From the NCBI GenBank assembly GCA_029237695.1, contig CM055265.1, positions 110,844,773 to 110,908,772 on the forward strand: 64,000 nt of DNA, given 5' to 3'. Shown one piece after another: positions 52,668 through 63,099 of the stretch (within the stretch, counting starts at the first letter, position 1; each line of letters opens with the position of its first letter). A program made the position numbers and the translations under genes. Below the pieces are notes generated by a model. The model did not search any database. It was not told the DNA's origin and saw only the letters and a list, made by a program, of their open reading frames with translations. Source of the stretch: Conchocele bisecta (Eukaryota; Mollusca; Bivalvia; Lucinida; Thyasiridae).

Positions 52668-53869
52668 AGGTCCCACTCAGTAGGCACAAACTGTTCTTTA
52701 TAGGAATTAAATAAGTGTATAATAGTGTCACTATTCCACCAATTCTAAAAATTACTAAAATAACAAGAGTTGTCAGAAGACAACAAAGCTCGCCTGTTGG
52801 CAGCCTTCACTCAAACATGGCACAGTTGTATACAAAACATGAATATTATATAGCTTGACCTTGGGTTAAGGGGTGTGCGGTGGACCTTGATATTGAGATC
52901 AGTGGTGGGTCGTGGATTTGCTATAGCACGATATAGCATATTAAGATAAATGCATGCATGAAATATCACTGCGCTCCCTGAAAACAGAAGTAAAACAAAA
53001 TTAAACCCAACATTAAGTTTATGAACGCACTAAGTTGGTGATTTTAGTTGGTGATATAGCTATTCACATGAGGAATGCATGTGTGAATGTGCTAAGTTTG
53101 TGACCTTGGGGAAAGGGGTGGGGTGGGTCATGGATTTGCTGTAGCACAATAGACGATCATCAGATGAATGCATCTATGAAATATCAGGCGTTTCTTGTAA
53201 AGAAACAGAAGTTATAAAAAGACATTTACTCCAACGTTAAGTTTATGATGTTGATCTTGTGGAAAGGGGTGGGGGTGGGTCATGGATTTGCTGTAGCACA
53301 AAGGAGGATCATCAGATGAATGCATGTATGAAATATCAAAATGTTCAAAGTGTAAAGAAACAGAAGTTACACAACATTTACCCCAACGTAAAGTTTATGA
53401 ACATGCTAAGTTCGTAACTTTGACCTTGGGGTAAAGGTTAGGTGGTGGGTTGTGGATTTGCTACATCATGGTAGAGGGTCATATGAGGAATGCATGTATG
53501 AAATATCAAGGCGTTCATTCAAAGGAAACAGATGTTATCAGACATTTACCCCAACGTTAAGTTTATGAATGTTTATGAATGTGCTAAGTTTGTGACATTG
53601 CCACTGGGGTAAGGGGTGGGGGCGGGTCATGGATTTGCTATAACACGATAGAGTATCATCAGATGAATGCGTGTATGAAATATCAAGGCTTTACATGAAA
53701 GGAAACAGATGTTATAACGTTAAGTTTATGAATGTGCTAATTTTATGACCGTGACCTTGGGGAAAGGGGTGGGGGTGGGTCATGGATTTGCTATAGCACG
53801 ATAGAGTATCATCAGATGAATGCATGTATGAAATATCAAGGCGTTCCCTGTAAAGAAACAGAAGTTATA

Positions 53870-55947
53870 ACAAGAGGGCCATGATGGCCCTAATTCGCTC
53901 ACCTGCCTCCATGAACACCAGAGGAGAATGTGACATTGAGTTCATGTGTTTTAAACAAATTGTGCTATTTCTAGATGGCGGTCATCTTGGATTAAGCGAT
54001 GACTCTCATTTTACAAAATCTGAAAATGCTTCACCCAAGGATCTTAACTTCCTATGAAGTTTGGCCAGCATCGGCCATGTGGTTCCTGAGAAAAAGACGT
54101 TCAAAATCTTGAATAAATGGACCTTTTGGTGGCCATCATGGATGACATAATCATCCGATTCCGACAAATATTGCACCAGAGCAATCGCTTCATCGATACC
54201 TTCAATTTGATATATGGCATGAACATATTCGGTCAAAAATAAAATTTGACCCCAATTTGACCCCACGGGCCATGCCCATTTTTGACCCCGGGGACACCAT
54301 TTTCACAACATTGAAAGAGCATTGTAAATCGATCATTCCTACCAAGTTTAGTCGAAATCCGGCCAGCAGTTCATGAGCAGATTTTTTAAGAATTTATGCT
54401 ATTTTCAGACGGCGGCCATCTTGGATTAGCGATGACCTCCATTTTAACAAATCTGAAAAGGGTTCACCCATGGACCATAACTTTTAAGTTTGGCTACCAT
54501 GGGCCAAGCAGTTCATGTGAAGAAGAATTTTGAAATCTCTAATAAAAGAACGACCTTTAGACATTTCGGCGGCCATCTTGGATGACATAGCAATCAGATT
54601 TCGACAAAAAAAAATGTACCAGAGTGATCGCCTCATTGATACCTTCGATTTGATATATAACATGACCATATTCGGTAAAAAATAAAATTTGACCCCACGG
54701 GTCACGCCCATTTTTGACCCCGGGGTCACCATTTTAACAACTTTAAAAGAGCATTGTACATCGATCATTCCTACCAAGTTTCGTCGAAATCAGGCTAGCG
54801 GTTCATGAGAAGAAGATTTTTTAAGAATTTATGCTATTTTTAGACGGCGGCCATTTTGGATTAGCGATGACCTCCATTTTAACAAATCTGAAAAGGCTTC
54901 ACCCATGGACCATAACTTTTAAGTTTGGCTACTATGGGCCAAGCGGTTCATGTGAAGAAGAATTTTGAAATCTCTAATAAAAGAACGACCTTTTGACATT
55001 TCGGCGGCCATCTTGGATGACATAACAATCCGATTTCGACAAAAAATGTACCAAAGTGATCGCCTCATTGATACCTTCGATTTAATATATAACATGACCA
55101 TATTCGGTCAAAAATAAAATTTGACCCCAATTTGACCCCACGGGCCACGCCCATTTTTGACCCCGGGGTCACCATTTTAACAACTTTGAAAGAGCAATGT
55201 ACATCAATCATTCCTGCCAAGTTTCGTCGAAATCCGGCCAGCGGTTCATGAGAAGAAGATTTTTAAGAATTTATGCTATTTTTAGACGGCGGCCATCTTG
55301 GATTAGCGATGACCTCCATTTTAACAAATCTGAAAAGGCTTCACCCATGGACCATAACTTTTAAGTTTGGCTACCATAGGCCAAGCGGTTCATGTGAAGA
55401 AGAATTTTGAAATCTCTAATAAAAGAACGACCTTTTGACCTTTCGGCGGCCATCTTGGATGACATAACAATCCGATTTCGACAAAAAATGCACCAGAGTG
55501 ATCGCCTCATTGATACCTTCAATTTGATATATGACATGACCATATTCAGTCAAAAATAAAATTTGACCCCAATTTGACCCCACGGGCCACGCCCATTTTT
55601 GACCCCGGGGTCACCATTTTAACAACTTTGAAAGAGCAATGTACATCGATCAGTCCTACCAAGTTTTGTCGAAATCCGGTTGGCGGTTCTTGAGAAGAAG
55701 ATTTTTTAAGAATTTGTGCTATTTTTAGACGGCGGCCATCTTGGATTACGCAATGACGTCATTTTAACAATTTTGTAATTCCCCTACCTAAGGACCATGA
55801 CCATGAAGTTTGATGACTATAGACCCAATGGTTACCGAGGAGAAGACGTTTGAAAATGTTCACGGACGACGGACGACGACGGACGACGGACGACGACGGA
55901 CACATTGCGGTAACAATAGCTCACATGAGCTTCGCTCAGGTGAGCTA
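53870..55947 (+). mobile_element. Helentron-like element, family H2, 2.08 kb, nested in H1
   Basis: Same ends as 26201-27394 (ACAAGAGGGCCATGATGGCC ... CAGGTGAGCTA) with about four 440-bp repeats instead of two. It is inserted in the H1 tandem repeat: left AGTTATA, right AAAAGACATTTACTCC; a sister repeat (53213) reads AGTTATAAAAAGACATTTAC, so insertion is A/A with no duplication. GACGACGG tract at 55866-55900. Confidence 0.9.
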
Positions 55948-57393
55948 AAAAGACATTTACTCCAACGTTAAGTTTATGATGTTGATATTGGGGAAAGGGG
56001 TGGGGGTGGGTCATGGATTTGCTGTAGCACAATAGAGGATCGTCCGATAAATGCATGTATGAATATGAAATATCAAAGCGTTCCCTGTAAAGAAACAGAA
56101 GTTACACAACATTTACCCCAACGTAAAGTTTATGAACATGCTAAGTTTGTCACCTTGACCTTGGGGTAAGGGTTGGGTGGTGGGTCGTGTATTTGCTACA
56201 GCATGGTATAGGGTCATCTTAGGAATGCATGTATGAAATATCAAGGCGTTCCATCAAAGGAAACATGTTATAAGACATTTACCCCCAACGTTAAGTTTAT
56301 GAATGTGCTAAGTTTGTGACCTTGACCTTGGGATAAGGGGTGCGCGGTGGGTCATGTATTTGCTATAGCACGATAGAGTATCATCAGATGAATGCATGTA
56401 TGAAATAGCAAGGCGTTCCATGTAAGGAAAGAGATGTTATCAGATATTTACCCCAACGTTAAGTTTATGAATGTGCTATGTTTGTGACCTTGACCTTGGG
56501 GAAAGGGGTGGGGGTGGGTCATGGATTTGCTATAGCACGATAGAGTATCATCAGATGAATGCATGTATGAAATATGAAGGCGTTCCCTGTATATAAACAG
56601 AAGTTACACAACATTTACCCCAACGTTAAGTTTATGAACATGCGTGTGTGTGACCTTGACCTTGGGGTAAGCGTTGGGTGGTGAGTCGTGCATTTGCTAC
56701 AGCATGATAGAGGGTCATCTGAGGAATGCATGTATGGCATATCAAGGCGTTCCATGAAAGGAAACAGATGTTATAAGACATTTACCCCAACGTTAAGTTT
56801 ATGAATGTGCTAAGTTTGTGACCTTCAGCTTGGGGTAGGGGTTGGGTGGTGGGTTGTGGATTTGCTATAGCACGATAGAGGGTCATCTGAGGAATGCATG
56901 TATGAAATAGCAAGGCGTTCCATCAAAGAAAACAGATGTTATCAGACATTTACCCCAACTTTAAGTTTATGAATGTGCTAAGTTTGTGACCTTGACCCTA
57001 GGGTAAGGGGTGGGCTGTGTGTCATGGATTTGCTATAGCACGACAGAAGTACATGTATTATCAGATGAATGCGTGTATGAAATATCAAGGCGTTCCATGA
57101 AAGGAAACATATGTTATAAGACATTTACCCCAACGTTAAGTTTATGAATGTGCTAAGTTTGTGACCGTGACCTTTCTGAAAGGGATGGGGGTGGGTCATG
57201 GATTTGCTGTAGCACGATAGAGTATCATCAGATGAATGCATGTATGAAATACCAAGGCGTTCCCTGTAAAGAAACAGAAGCTATACAAATACATTTACTC
57301 CAACGTTAAGTTTATGATGTTGATCTTGGGGAAAGGGGTTTAGTTTAAACATATTTTATTGCTCTAATTTGACATGGTATATAAAAATAACAG

Positions 57394-58136
57394 TTAAAGC
57401 GGCTCCACTCCAGATGGGATTACAGTGTACTGTATTTTTTTCACGCGATGTTTACCTGCATTTGCTATATATCTACACATTGCGAGCTCATTTTCGGTTG
57501 GTGGATGTTTATATTCGCGTTAAATCGTACTTTATACGTCCCTATACGAAAGGGCTTTTCCGTTTCCAATTCTATTTTTACTTACGACCTGCTTGCCGTA
57601 CGTAATCCCACGTGACACAAATGGCCCACAAATCATACTTCCGGGCATGCGCACATCGCGTCCAGCTATATCAACAACAATGTCCGACTCTGAGGTAAGT
57701 CGATACATATTAGCGTTATACACAGGCGTTCTATATGAAACAAATGTGTTTCAACATCAATACATTTCCAAATAACTTACTTTTACCTAGGGCAGACCAC
57801 AGATGTTGTTTAAATATATAGAAAGTATGTATTCTGAACATGTCAAAACCATGCTCGTCTCATCTTCCGCTCTGCGAGTCGCCATTTTGGTGGCCAAGAC
57901 AGTCAACTGCGCATGTGCATGATACCACGTGACGGGCAATATCAGTATAGCGCGAATTATAAAAATAAATGGGAGTAACGCGCGCCACTCCCAACAAATT
58001 AATTAATATTAAATAAATAAATATCTATACTGGCCATTTATAATTTTTAAACCTGTCGCAATAGTTACATCATTAGGTACTTATTTATTTAAAATAGTAT
58101 CCGTTTTAACCCTCATCTGGAGTGGAATCTCTTTAA
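57394..58136 (+). mobile_element. TTAA-flanked element with promoter-like and first-exon-like content
   Basis: Left TTAAAGCGGCTCCACTCCAG, right CTGGAGTGGAATCTCTTTAA: inverted termini sharing TCCACTCCAGATG, TTAA at both ends. Inside, 57600-57700 holds CCACGTGAC, ACTTCCGGG and GGCATGCGCAC (E-box, ETS-like and NRF1-like words) before an ATG with a splice donor. A second cluster at 57880-57935 (CTTCCGC, GCCATTTTGG, GCGCATGTGCATG, CCACGTGAC) is arranged in mirror fashion. TTAA fits the piggyBac group by inference. Confidence 0.65.
57680..57694 (+). CDS. Possible 5-codon first exon (MSDSE) with consensus splice donor
   Basis: AACAACAATGTCCGACTCTG, AG|GTAAGTC. The donor is an ideal match (GAG|GTAAGT). 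The exon lies just downstream of promoter-like words. An acidic Ser/Asp/Glu N-terminus is common in piggyBac-type transposases, so this may be the first exon of a lost transposase, with the remaining exons deleted. A captured host promoter is the alternative. No downstream exon was found. Confidence 0.3.
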
Positions 58137-58658
58137 TACATACAATTTTACAAAAAGAGCAAACGGGTTGGGCTACAAGTTTTTGCAACATTAGTTACAG
58201 CCCGTCCCAATTGCTTATTGAATATATCTAAAGAGGTATAACAGGGTGAATATAAGTATTTTGTTTGTGTTTCACATTCTCTATAGAGCAAGTATAATTA
58301 TACTAATTTTCACATGAGCATATCAATCAAGATAGTGAAATTTCTTAAATTCTTAAATAGTAATATCGACATGCTCATGATCTAATCAATATTAAACGAA
58401 ACTATCAAACATAATTGTTCAGTGTAACATTGTTGCACCCAATCAATTCACCACTCACCTTCCAAGCTAAGTGGCCTTGATCGAGAGACCCCCGAACATG
58501 CTCATACAACCGACACCCGAAATCAGCCACCTATACTGGTCGTGACCGAGCATGCTCGGTCATTACCACTAAAAGCGCCACGACTCGAGCACGGACCGCG
58601 GAGCACACACAGGAATACTCGCGAGCAAGGACACAGGTAACCTTTTGTAATAAACAGC

Positions 58659-59568
58659 TTAACGCGTAAGTTTAATGTAATTTTGGACTTCTTTAAATAT
58701 GCATGAATTATCTTCAACAGTTAGCGATTCTTTACCAAATAGTAGGGTTTGCACCGATAATGGATGGTACTGACGGGTTGCTTCAAGGAGGTCGATTCGT
58801 TGCTGATGATATAATTGACATTTGAAAAGAAAATGTTCAGCGTCTTCGTCTTCGGCAGAACATTGACATAAAGGAGATTCTCTCAAGTGATTTTTATGTA
58901 GATCTGCATTAAGGTTGCTGCATTGGTTTCTTATACGGCAGTGGTAAATGGATAAAGTTCTATCGCCGATAAGAAAATGTTCTGGAACTAGTGGAGGTCT
59001 GAATATTTGTTTTAATTTATTTTTAAAAACGGCAATCGATTCGGAATTTTTTATTTCATTATTTAGTTCATTCCAAAATGCCACAGATGACGGTATAAAA
59101 GATTTAGAATAAAGTTCGGTCCGTCGAGCTAATGTAACAAAATTGTTCATATTACGTAGTCCGTATGTATTATTTTCTCCGACCAGTTGTGGAAAAAGTT
59201 GGTGTACATAAGTGGGTAGTATACCTTCCTTTTCTTTATATATTATTATTAGTTTCTGAATTTGTCGTCGGTCTGAAAGAGATACCCATCCAATTTCTTT
59301 GAGAAGAGTGTTTATTGATGATGACCGGGTTATTCCTGTTTACTGTTCGTGCTGCTTCGTATTGAAGTTTTTCGTGGGATTCGCGTTCATAGTTTGTGCA
59401 ACTATCCCATACAATTGATGCATATTCGAGAACCGGTCTCATGTACGATATATATATTTGATTTAGAGTTTTTCTGTTTATTTTAAATTTGATCATTTTC
59501 ATAGAACCTAATACCTTCGACGCAGACTTAATTATATTTTAAATATGTTCATGCCAGTTACCATCAGG
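58659..59568 (-). pseudogene. Non-LTR retrotransposon ORF2 C-terminal relic (reverse transcriptase end)
   Basis: Minus strand. From the truncation at 59568: HEHI, stop TAA (59539-59541), NIIKSASKVLGSMKMIKFKI, NRKTLNQIYISYMRPVLEYA, SIVWDSC, EKLQYEAARTV. A one-base insertion near 59340 shifts the frame. It then continues TGITRSSSINTLLKEIGW, LSDRRQIQKLIIIYKEKEG, LPTYVHQLFPQLV, NNTYGLRN, then RTELYSKSFIPSSVAFWNEL, a Cys/His pattern CQC...HFLFKC, and stops at 58659-58661. This is the typical tail of molluscan LINE ORF2 proteins (thumb and C-terminal Cys/His region). The palm domain with the catalytic Asp pair is missing, so it cannot be active. Confidence 0.88.
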
Positions 59569-59851
59569 GGGGAAAGGGGTGGGGGTGGGTCATGGATTTG
59601 CTGTACCGTAGCACAATAGAGGATCATCAGATGAATGCATGTATGAAATATCAAAGCGTTCCCTGTAAAGAAACAGAAGTTACACAACATTTACATGTAT
59701 GCATGTATGAAATATCAAGGCGTTCCATGAAAGTAAACAGATGTTATAAGACATTATAAGACATTAACCCCAACGTTAAGTTTGTGGACGCCGACACCGA
59801 CGACGCCGGGGGTATGCCATAAGCTCTTCTGCACTTCGTGCAGGCGAGCTA

Positions 59852-60164
59852 AAAAGCGAGCTAAAAATTGAAAATGCGTGGATTTAACGACGGCGTCTCC
59901 CAAGCAGGGGAGAAAGGAAAGAGGTGGATACAGAGGAAACCGGCCTCAGTGGGCCTAGCTCTTATTAGAATAGGGCCTATCTCTTATTAGAACCTGGTTC
60001 TCCTTCAAATCTGATACACGGGACCACCTTTCAAAGTCCCCATCCGAAAGGACTAGTAGAGCAGGAAATACAAAGTATCTCAGAAATACTGATGCCCGGG
60101 AACTGAACCCTGAACCGAACCCGCTGGCAGTCCGACGGTGTTATCCCTCGGCCACGGTCTACTC
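59852..60164 (-). repeat. tRNA-derived SINE, host of the H1 insertion
   Basis: Minus strand: head GACCGTGGCCGAGGGATAAC (A-box TGGCCGAGGG) and CAGGGTTCAGTTCCCGG (B-box), then a body with GGACTTTGAAAGGTGGTCCC and TAATAAGAGATAGGCC. A 13-bp direct repeat TCTAAAAATTACT (52744-52756 and 60165-60177) brackets SINE plus H1, as expected if the SINE entered family Q first and H1 then entered the SINE end. Confidence 0.75.
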
Positions 60165-60186
60165 TCTAAAAATTACTATACAGATT

Positions 60187-60443
60187 CAGGGCCGTAGCCA
60201 GACCTAAAATGAGACGAGGCGAAACAAATATTGTGAACAAGCGAGCGCGAAGCGCGACGCGCACCGCTAACGCGGGGGGTTTGGGGGTCCTCCCCGAAGA
60301 AAATGTTGACATCTAGATCGTCATAGACGCGATTTCCTGGCACTTAGACCACCGGATATGGCATTAAATATAAACAAACAAAAAATCGGCAAAATCTGAG
60401 ACGAGGCGGCTGCCTTGTCTGCCTCATCCTGGCTACGGGCCTG
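60187..60443. mobile_element. hAT-like MITE, 257 bp
   Basis: CAGGGCCGTAGCCAGACC at the left and TCCTGGCTACGGGCCTG at the right; the CAGGGCCGTAGCCAG terminus is characteristic of hAT-type elements. AGATT occurs on both sides (GATT|CAGGG, CCTG|AGATT); a full 8-bp duplication is not clear. The interior has GCGAGCGCGAAGCGCGACGC and GGGGGGTTTGGGGGTCCTCC. Confidence 0.75.
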
Positions 60444-60859
60444 AGATTTAATCATTTAGTAATATTTATTTTACTGATAGTGAGTGACGGTGACTCACAG
60501 TGGTATCAGGCTATTTTCATATGCAAATGAGGCATGACATTTTTTAATTATTTATACTAATTAAATGCGTCACCTGAAAAAATAAATGTCGACAGATTAT
60601 AAAGTATGATAATTGCACATCAAAAAATAAATACAGAGAATAAATAGTAGTGTCCGTTAACATTTTAAGGAAACACGGTTATCGCCCCTGGTATCAGTGT
60701 GGAAATTTACTATATAAAATGTATAATAATGCAAATCAATACGTGGGATATTAATGGTGAATGAATGTTTATTTTGCCAGAAAATGTCATATCTATAGTA
60801 TATAGAAAATTAACCGTCTTCCTATATAATAACCTTCCGAGTGGACATGTATCAAAATC

Positions 60860-61118
60860 ACTGGTGTTGCACTCCGCGCCGGTGGAAAATGTTTCGTGTC
60901 GAAATAGGCGCCGGATTCCTCGCGACTTCCAATTTAGCTACATGCAGCAGATACATGAACACATTTTCGTCTAGTAGCCGGCGGAAAAAAAAGTTACTAG
61001 ACGACAAATGTGTTTAAGTGATAGCTCTAAGTAGAGCTGAGTGCCACCTCGTCAGGAAACCGGTGCATTTTTCGACGTCCCACATTTACGCCGGCTCGGA
61101 GTGCAGCACCAGTGAAAT
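60860..61118. mobile_element. Palindromic MITE with CACTGGTG termini
   Basis: TCACTGGTGTTGCACTCCGC at the left, CTCGGAGTGCAGCACCAGTGA at the right, with further symmetric blocks GCGCCGGTGGAAAATG / CATTTACGCCGGC and ACATTTTCGTCTAGTAGCC / TTACTAGACGACAAATGTG. A fragment of the family is at 11706-11790. Confidence 0.8.
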
Positions 61119-61300
61119 ATAGAGACTTATAGTAGGGTCATTTTCGAGGATTCCGTGACCATTATGTTCCTACATTTGTTATTGTTGATTTGGCAACTTG
61201 AACCATTTTAGGAACAAAATATCTTCTATGCATTTTTCAAAAATGATGGGAAAACATTTTAGAGCACACAATTCAAAATGGCCGCCAACGCCATTTTTAA
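61119..61300. other. Unassigned spacer
   Basis: No repeat family of the window recognised; AAAATGGCCGCCAACGCCAT occurs just before the next element. Confidence 0.4.
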
Positions 61301-61672
61301 ACTAGAAATGGACGCTTGTCGACAAGCGCATGTGTATCCCCCTCCCCAGTTACACAAGTAGTTTGAAAAAAGGGTGTTCGAGTTATGTTCCGGAGACAAA
61401 ATCAGTGACGGAAAAAACAAAGGGAGATAACTAAAAAATTAGTGATGCAAGAGTTGTCATTCTTGCGTGACACACCTTTAGGGTTGTGATCTATGCATGT
61501 GTGAAGTTTCATGAAAATATTCCAAAGGGTGTTCGAGTTATGCTCCAGACACGAAATCAGTGCACAAAACAACAAAGGGAGATAACTAAGAAATTAACGA
61601 CGCAAGAGTTGTCATTCTTACGTGCGACACACATTTGGGTCGTCTTCTATGCATGTTGTGAAGTTTAATAAA

Positions 61673-62875
61673 ACTAGAAAATGTGTTCATAGAACACGGA
61701 GTCCCACAAAATGGTCCCACATATCGCTGAAATATGAAGCTGATCCGTGAAAGAAAACAGAAATTATAAGATATTTACCTGAGCGTTAAAGTTTTTGAAG
61801 CACTAAGTATGTGATGTTAACCCTGGGCTTGGCGGGGGCGGGACGAACGTGGATTTGGCACAGGGCGGTAGAGGACCATTAGAGCAACGCATATATGAAA
61901 TATGAAGTTGATCCGTGAATGGAAAGAAAAATTATAAGATATTTACCTGAGCGTTAAAGTTTTTGAAGCACCAAGTATGTGACCTTGACCCTGGGATTGG
62001 CGGGGCAGGACGAACGTGGATTTGGCACAGGGCGGTAGAGGACCATTAGAATAATGCGTATATGAAATATGAAGATGATCCATAAAAGAAAACAGAAAGT
62101 ACAAGATATTTACCCGAGCGTTAAAGTTTTTGAAGCACTAAGTATGTGATCTTGACCCTGGGCTTGGCGGGGGCAGAACGAACGTGGATTTGTCACAGGG
62201 CGGTAGAGGACCATTAGAGCAATGCGTATATGAAATATGAAGCTGATCCGTGAAAGAAAACAGAACTTATAAGATATTTACCCGAGCGTTAAAGTTTTTG
62301 AAGCACCAAGTATGTAACCTTGACCCTAGGCTTGGCGGGGGCAGGACGAATGTGGATTTGGCACAGGGCGGTAGAGGACCATTAGAGCAATGTGTATATG
62401 AAATATGAAGCTGATCCGTGAAAGAAAGCAGAAATTATAAGATATTAACCCGAGCGTTAAAGTTTTTGAAGCACCAAGTATGTGACCTTGACCCTGGGCT
62501 TGCCGGGGGCAGGACGAACGTGGATTTGGCACAGGGCGGTAGTGAACCATCAGAGCAAAGTGTATATGAAATATGAAGCAGATCGGTCGAAGGATGAAGA
62601 AATTATGAGACATTTACCCGAGTGTTAAAGTTTTGTGACGGACGGACGGACGGACGGACGGGAGGACGGGACGCACGTTCCTACGAATGAATACTTGTTG
62701 GGTTTTTACTGTATAAAAATACCCAACAAGAGTACCCAACACTATCCTAACCCTACCCAATAAGATCCCCGTACACTTACAACAAGTACCCATTCGTGTG
62801 TGCGGACGGACGGACGGACGGACGGACGGACGAGGGTAACACTAAATGCCCCCTCCACTATCGTGGTGGGGCATA
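61673..62875 (+). mobile_element. Helentron-like element with five about 165-bp repeats and (ACGG)n
   Basis: ACTAGAAAA, hairpin TGTGTTCATAGAACACG, GAGTCCCAC; units with GTGACCTTGACCCTGGGCTT, GGACGAACGTGGATTTGGCA, AGAGGACCATTAGAGCAA; (ACGG)n on both sides of a palindromic insert; 3' hairpin ATGCCCCCTCCAC/GTGGTGGGGCATA. Host repeat GAAGTTTAATAAA | AAATATTCC compares with intact GAAGTTTCATGAAAATATTCC at 61512, so insertion is at an A run without duplication. Confidence 0.75.
62683..62797. repeat. Palindromic insert between two (ACGG)n tracts
   Basis: Left ACGAATGAATACTTGTTGGG; right, from the other strand, ACGAATGGGTACTTGTTG. The interior has an inner hairpin (TTGTTGGGTTTTTA / AAAAATACCCAACAAG) and AACACTATCCTAACCC. 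Flanking words ACGTTCCT and TGTGCGGACGG match those around 23445-23603. Confidence 0.7.
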
Positions 62876-63014
62876 CAAATATTCCAAAGGGTGTTCGAGT
62901 TATGCTCTGGATACAAAATCAGAGCACGAAACAACAAAGGGAGATAAGTAAACAAGAATTCCGCGGAATCAGATGCCTCGCCTGGGCCCGAAAGCAATTT
63001 TCACTGGCCCGAAT

Positions 63015-63098
63015 ATATTATACAATTATTGACCAGTGAGCCATAGAATATCAGATTATATTCTATGGCTCACTAGTCAATAATTGTTTTATTATATG
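63015..63098. repeat. About 80-bp hairpin
   Basis: ATACAATTATTGACCAGTGA, GCCATAGAATATCAG, ATTATATTCTATGGC, TCACTAGTCAATAATTG. Arms near-perfect over about 34 bp. Confidence 0.85.
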
Positions 63099-63099
63099 A

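Larger units (their letters stand above)
57340..59568 (-). mobile_element. 5'-truncated non-LTR retrotransposon, nested in H1
   Basis: Flanked by a 12-bp direct repeat GGGGAAAGGGGT (57328-57339 and 59569-59580). On the minus strand it begins inside the reverse-transcriptase C-terminal region and ends in a 3' UTR with AATAAAATATG at 57355-57365 before the target repeat. The 3' UTR is interrupted by the TTAA element at 57394-58136. Typical target-primed insertion with 5' truncation. Confidence 0.82.
52763..59851 (+). mobile_element. Large Helentron-like element, family H1, 7.1 kb with nested insertions
   Basis: ACAAGA, hairpin GTTGTCAGAAGACAAC, then AAGCTCGCCTG; many about 165-180-bp tandem units (GTGACCTTGACCTTGGGGTA, GGGTCATGGATTTGCTATAG, GATGAATGCATGTATGAAAT, ATTTACCCCAACGTTAAGTT); GACGCCGACACCGACGACGC at 59788; 3' hairpin AAGCTCTTCTGCAC/GTGCAGGCGAGCTA. 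The 5' AGCTCGCCTG and 3' CAGGCGAGCT are exact complements. Without the insertions at 53870-55947 and 57340-59568 it is about 2.8 kb. No protein of its own. Confidence 0.83.
52664..60858 (+). mobile_element. Family Q MITE split by nested insertions
   Basis: Left part 52664-52756 (TTAAAGGTCCCACTCAGTAG, AGTGTATAATAGTGTCACTA, CACCAATTCTAAAAATTAC). Right part resumes at 60165 (CTAAAAATTACTATACAGAT), is cut by a second element at 60187-60443 and continues to GAGTGGACATGTATC near 60858. The uninterrupted order is seen at 33929-34429. Confidence 0.8.
61301..62951 (+). mobile_element. Helentron-like element interrupted by another
   Basis: ACTAGAAATGG, perfect hairpin CGCTTGTCGACAAGCG, then GTGTATCCCCCTCCCC; repeats of about 175 bp (AACAAAGGGAGATAACTAA, GACGCAAGAGTTGTCATTCT, CAAAGGGTGTTCGAGTTATG). 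It is split by 61673-62875; the repeat resumes at 62876 and breaks off where the next element starts (62952). Its own 3' hairpin is not visible. Confidence 0.65.
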
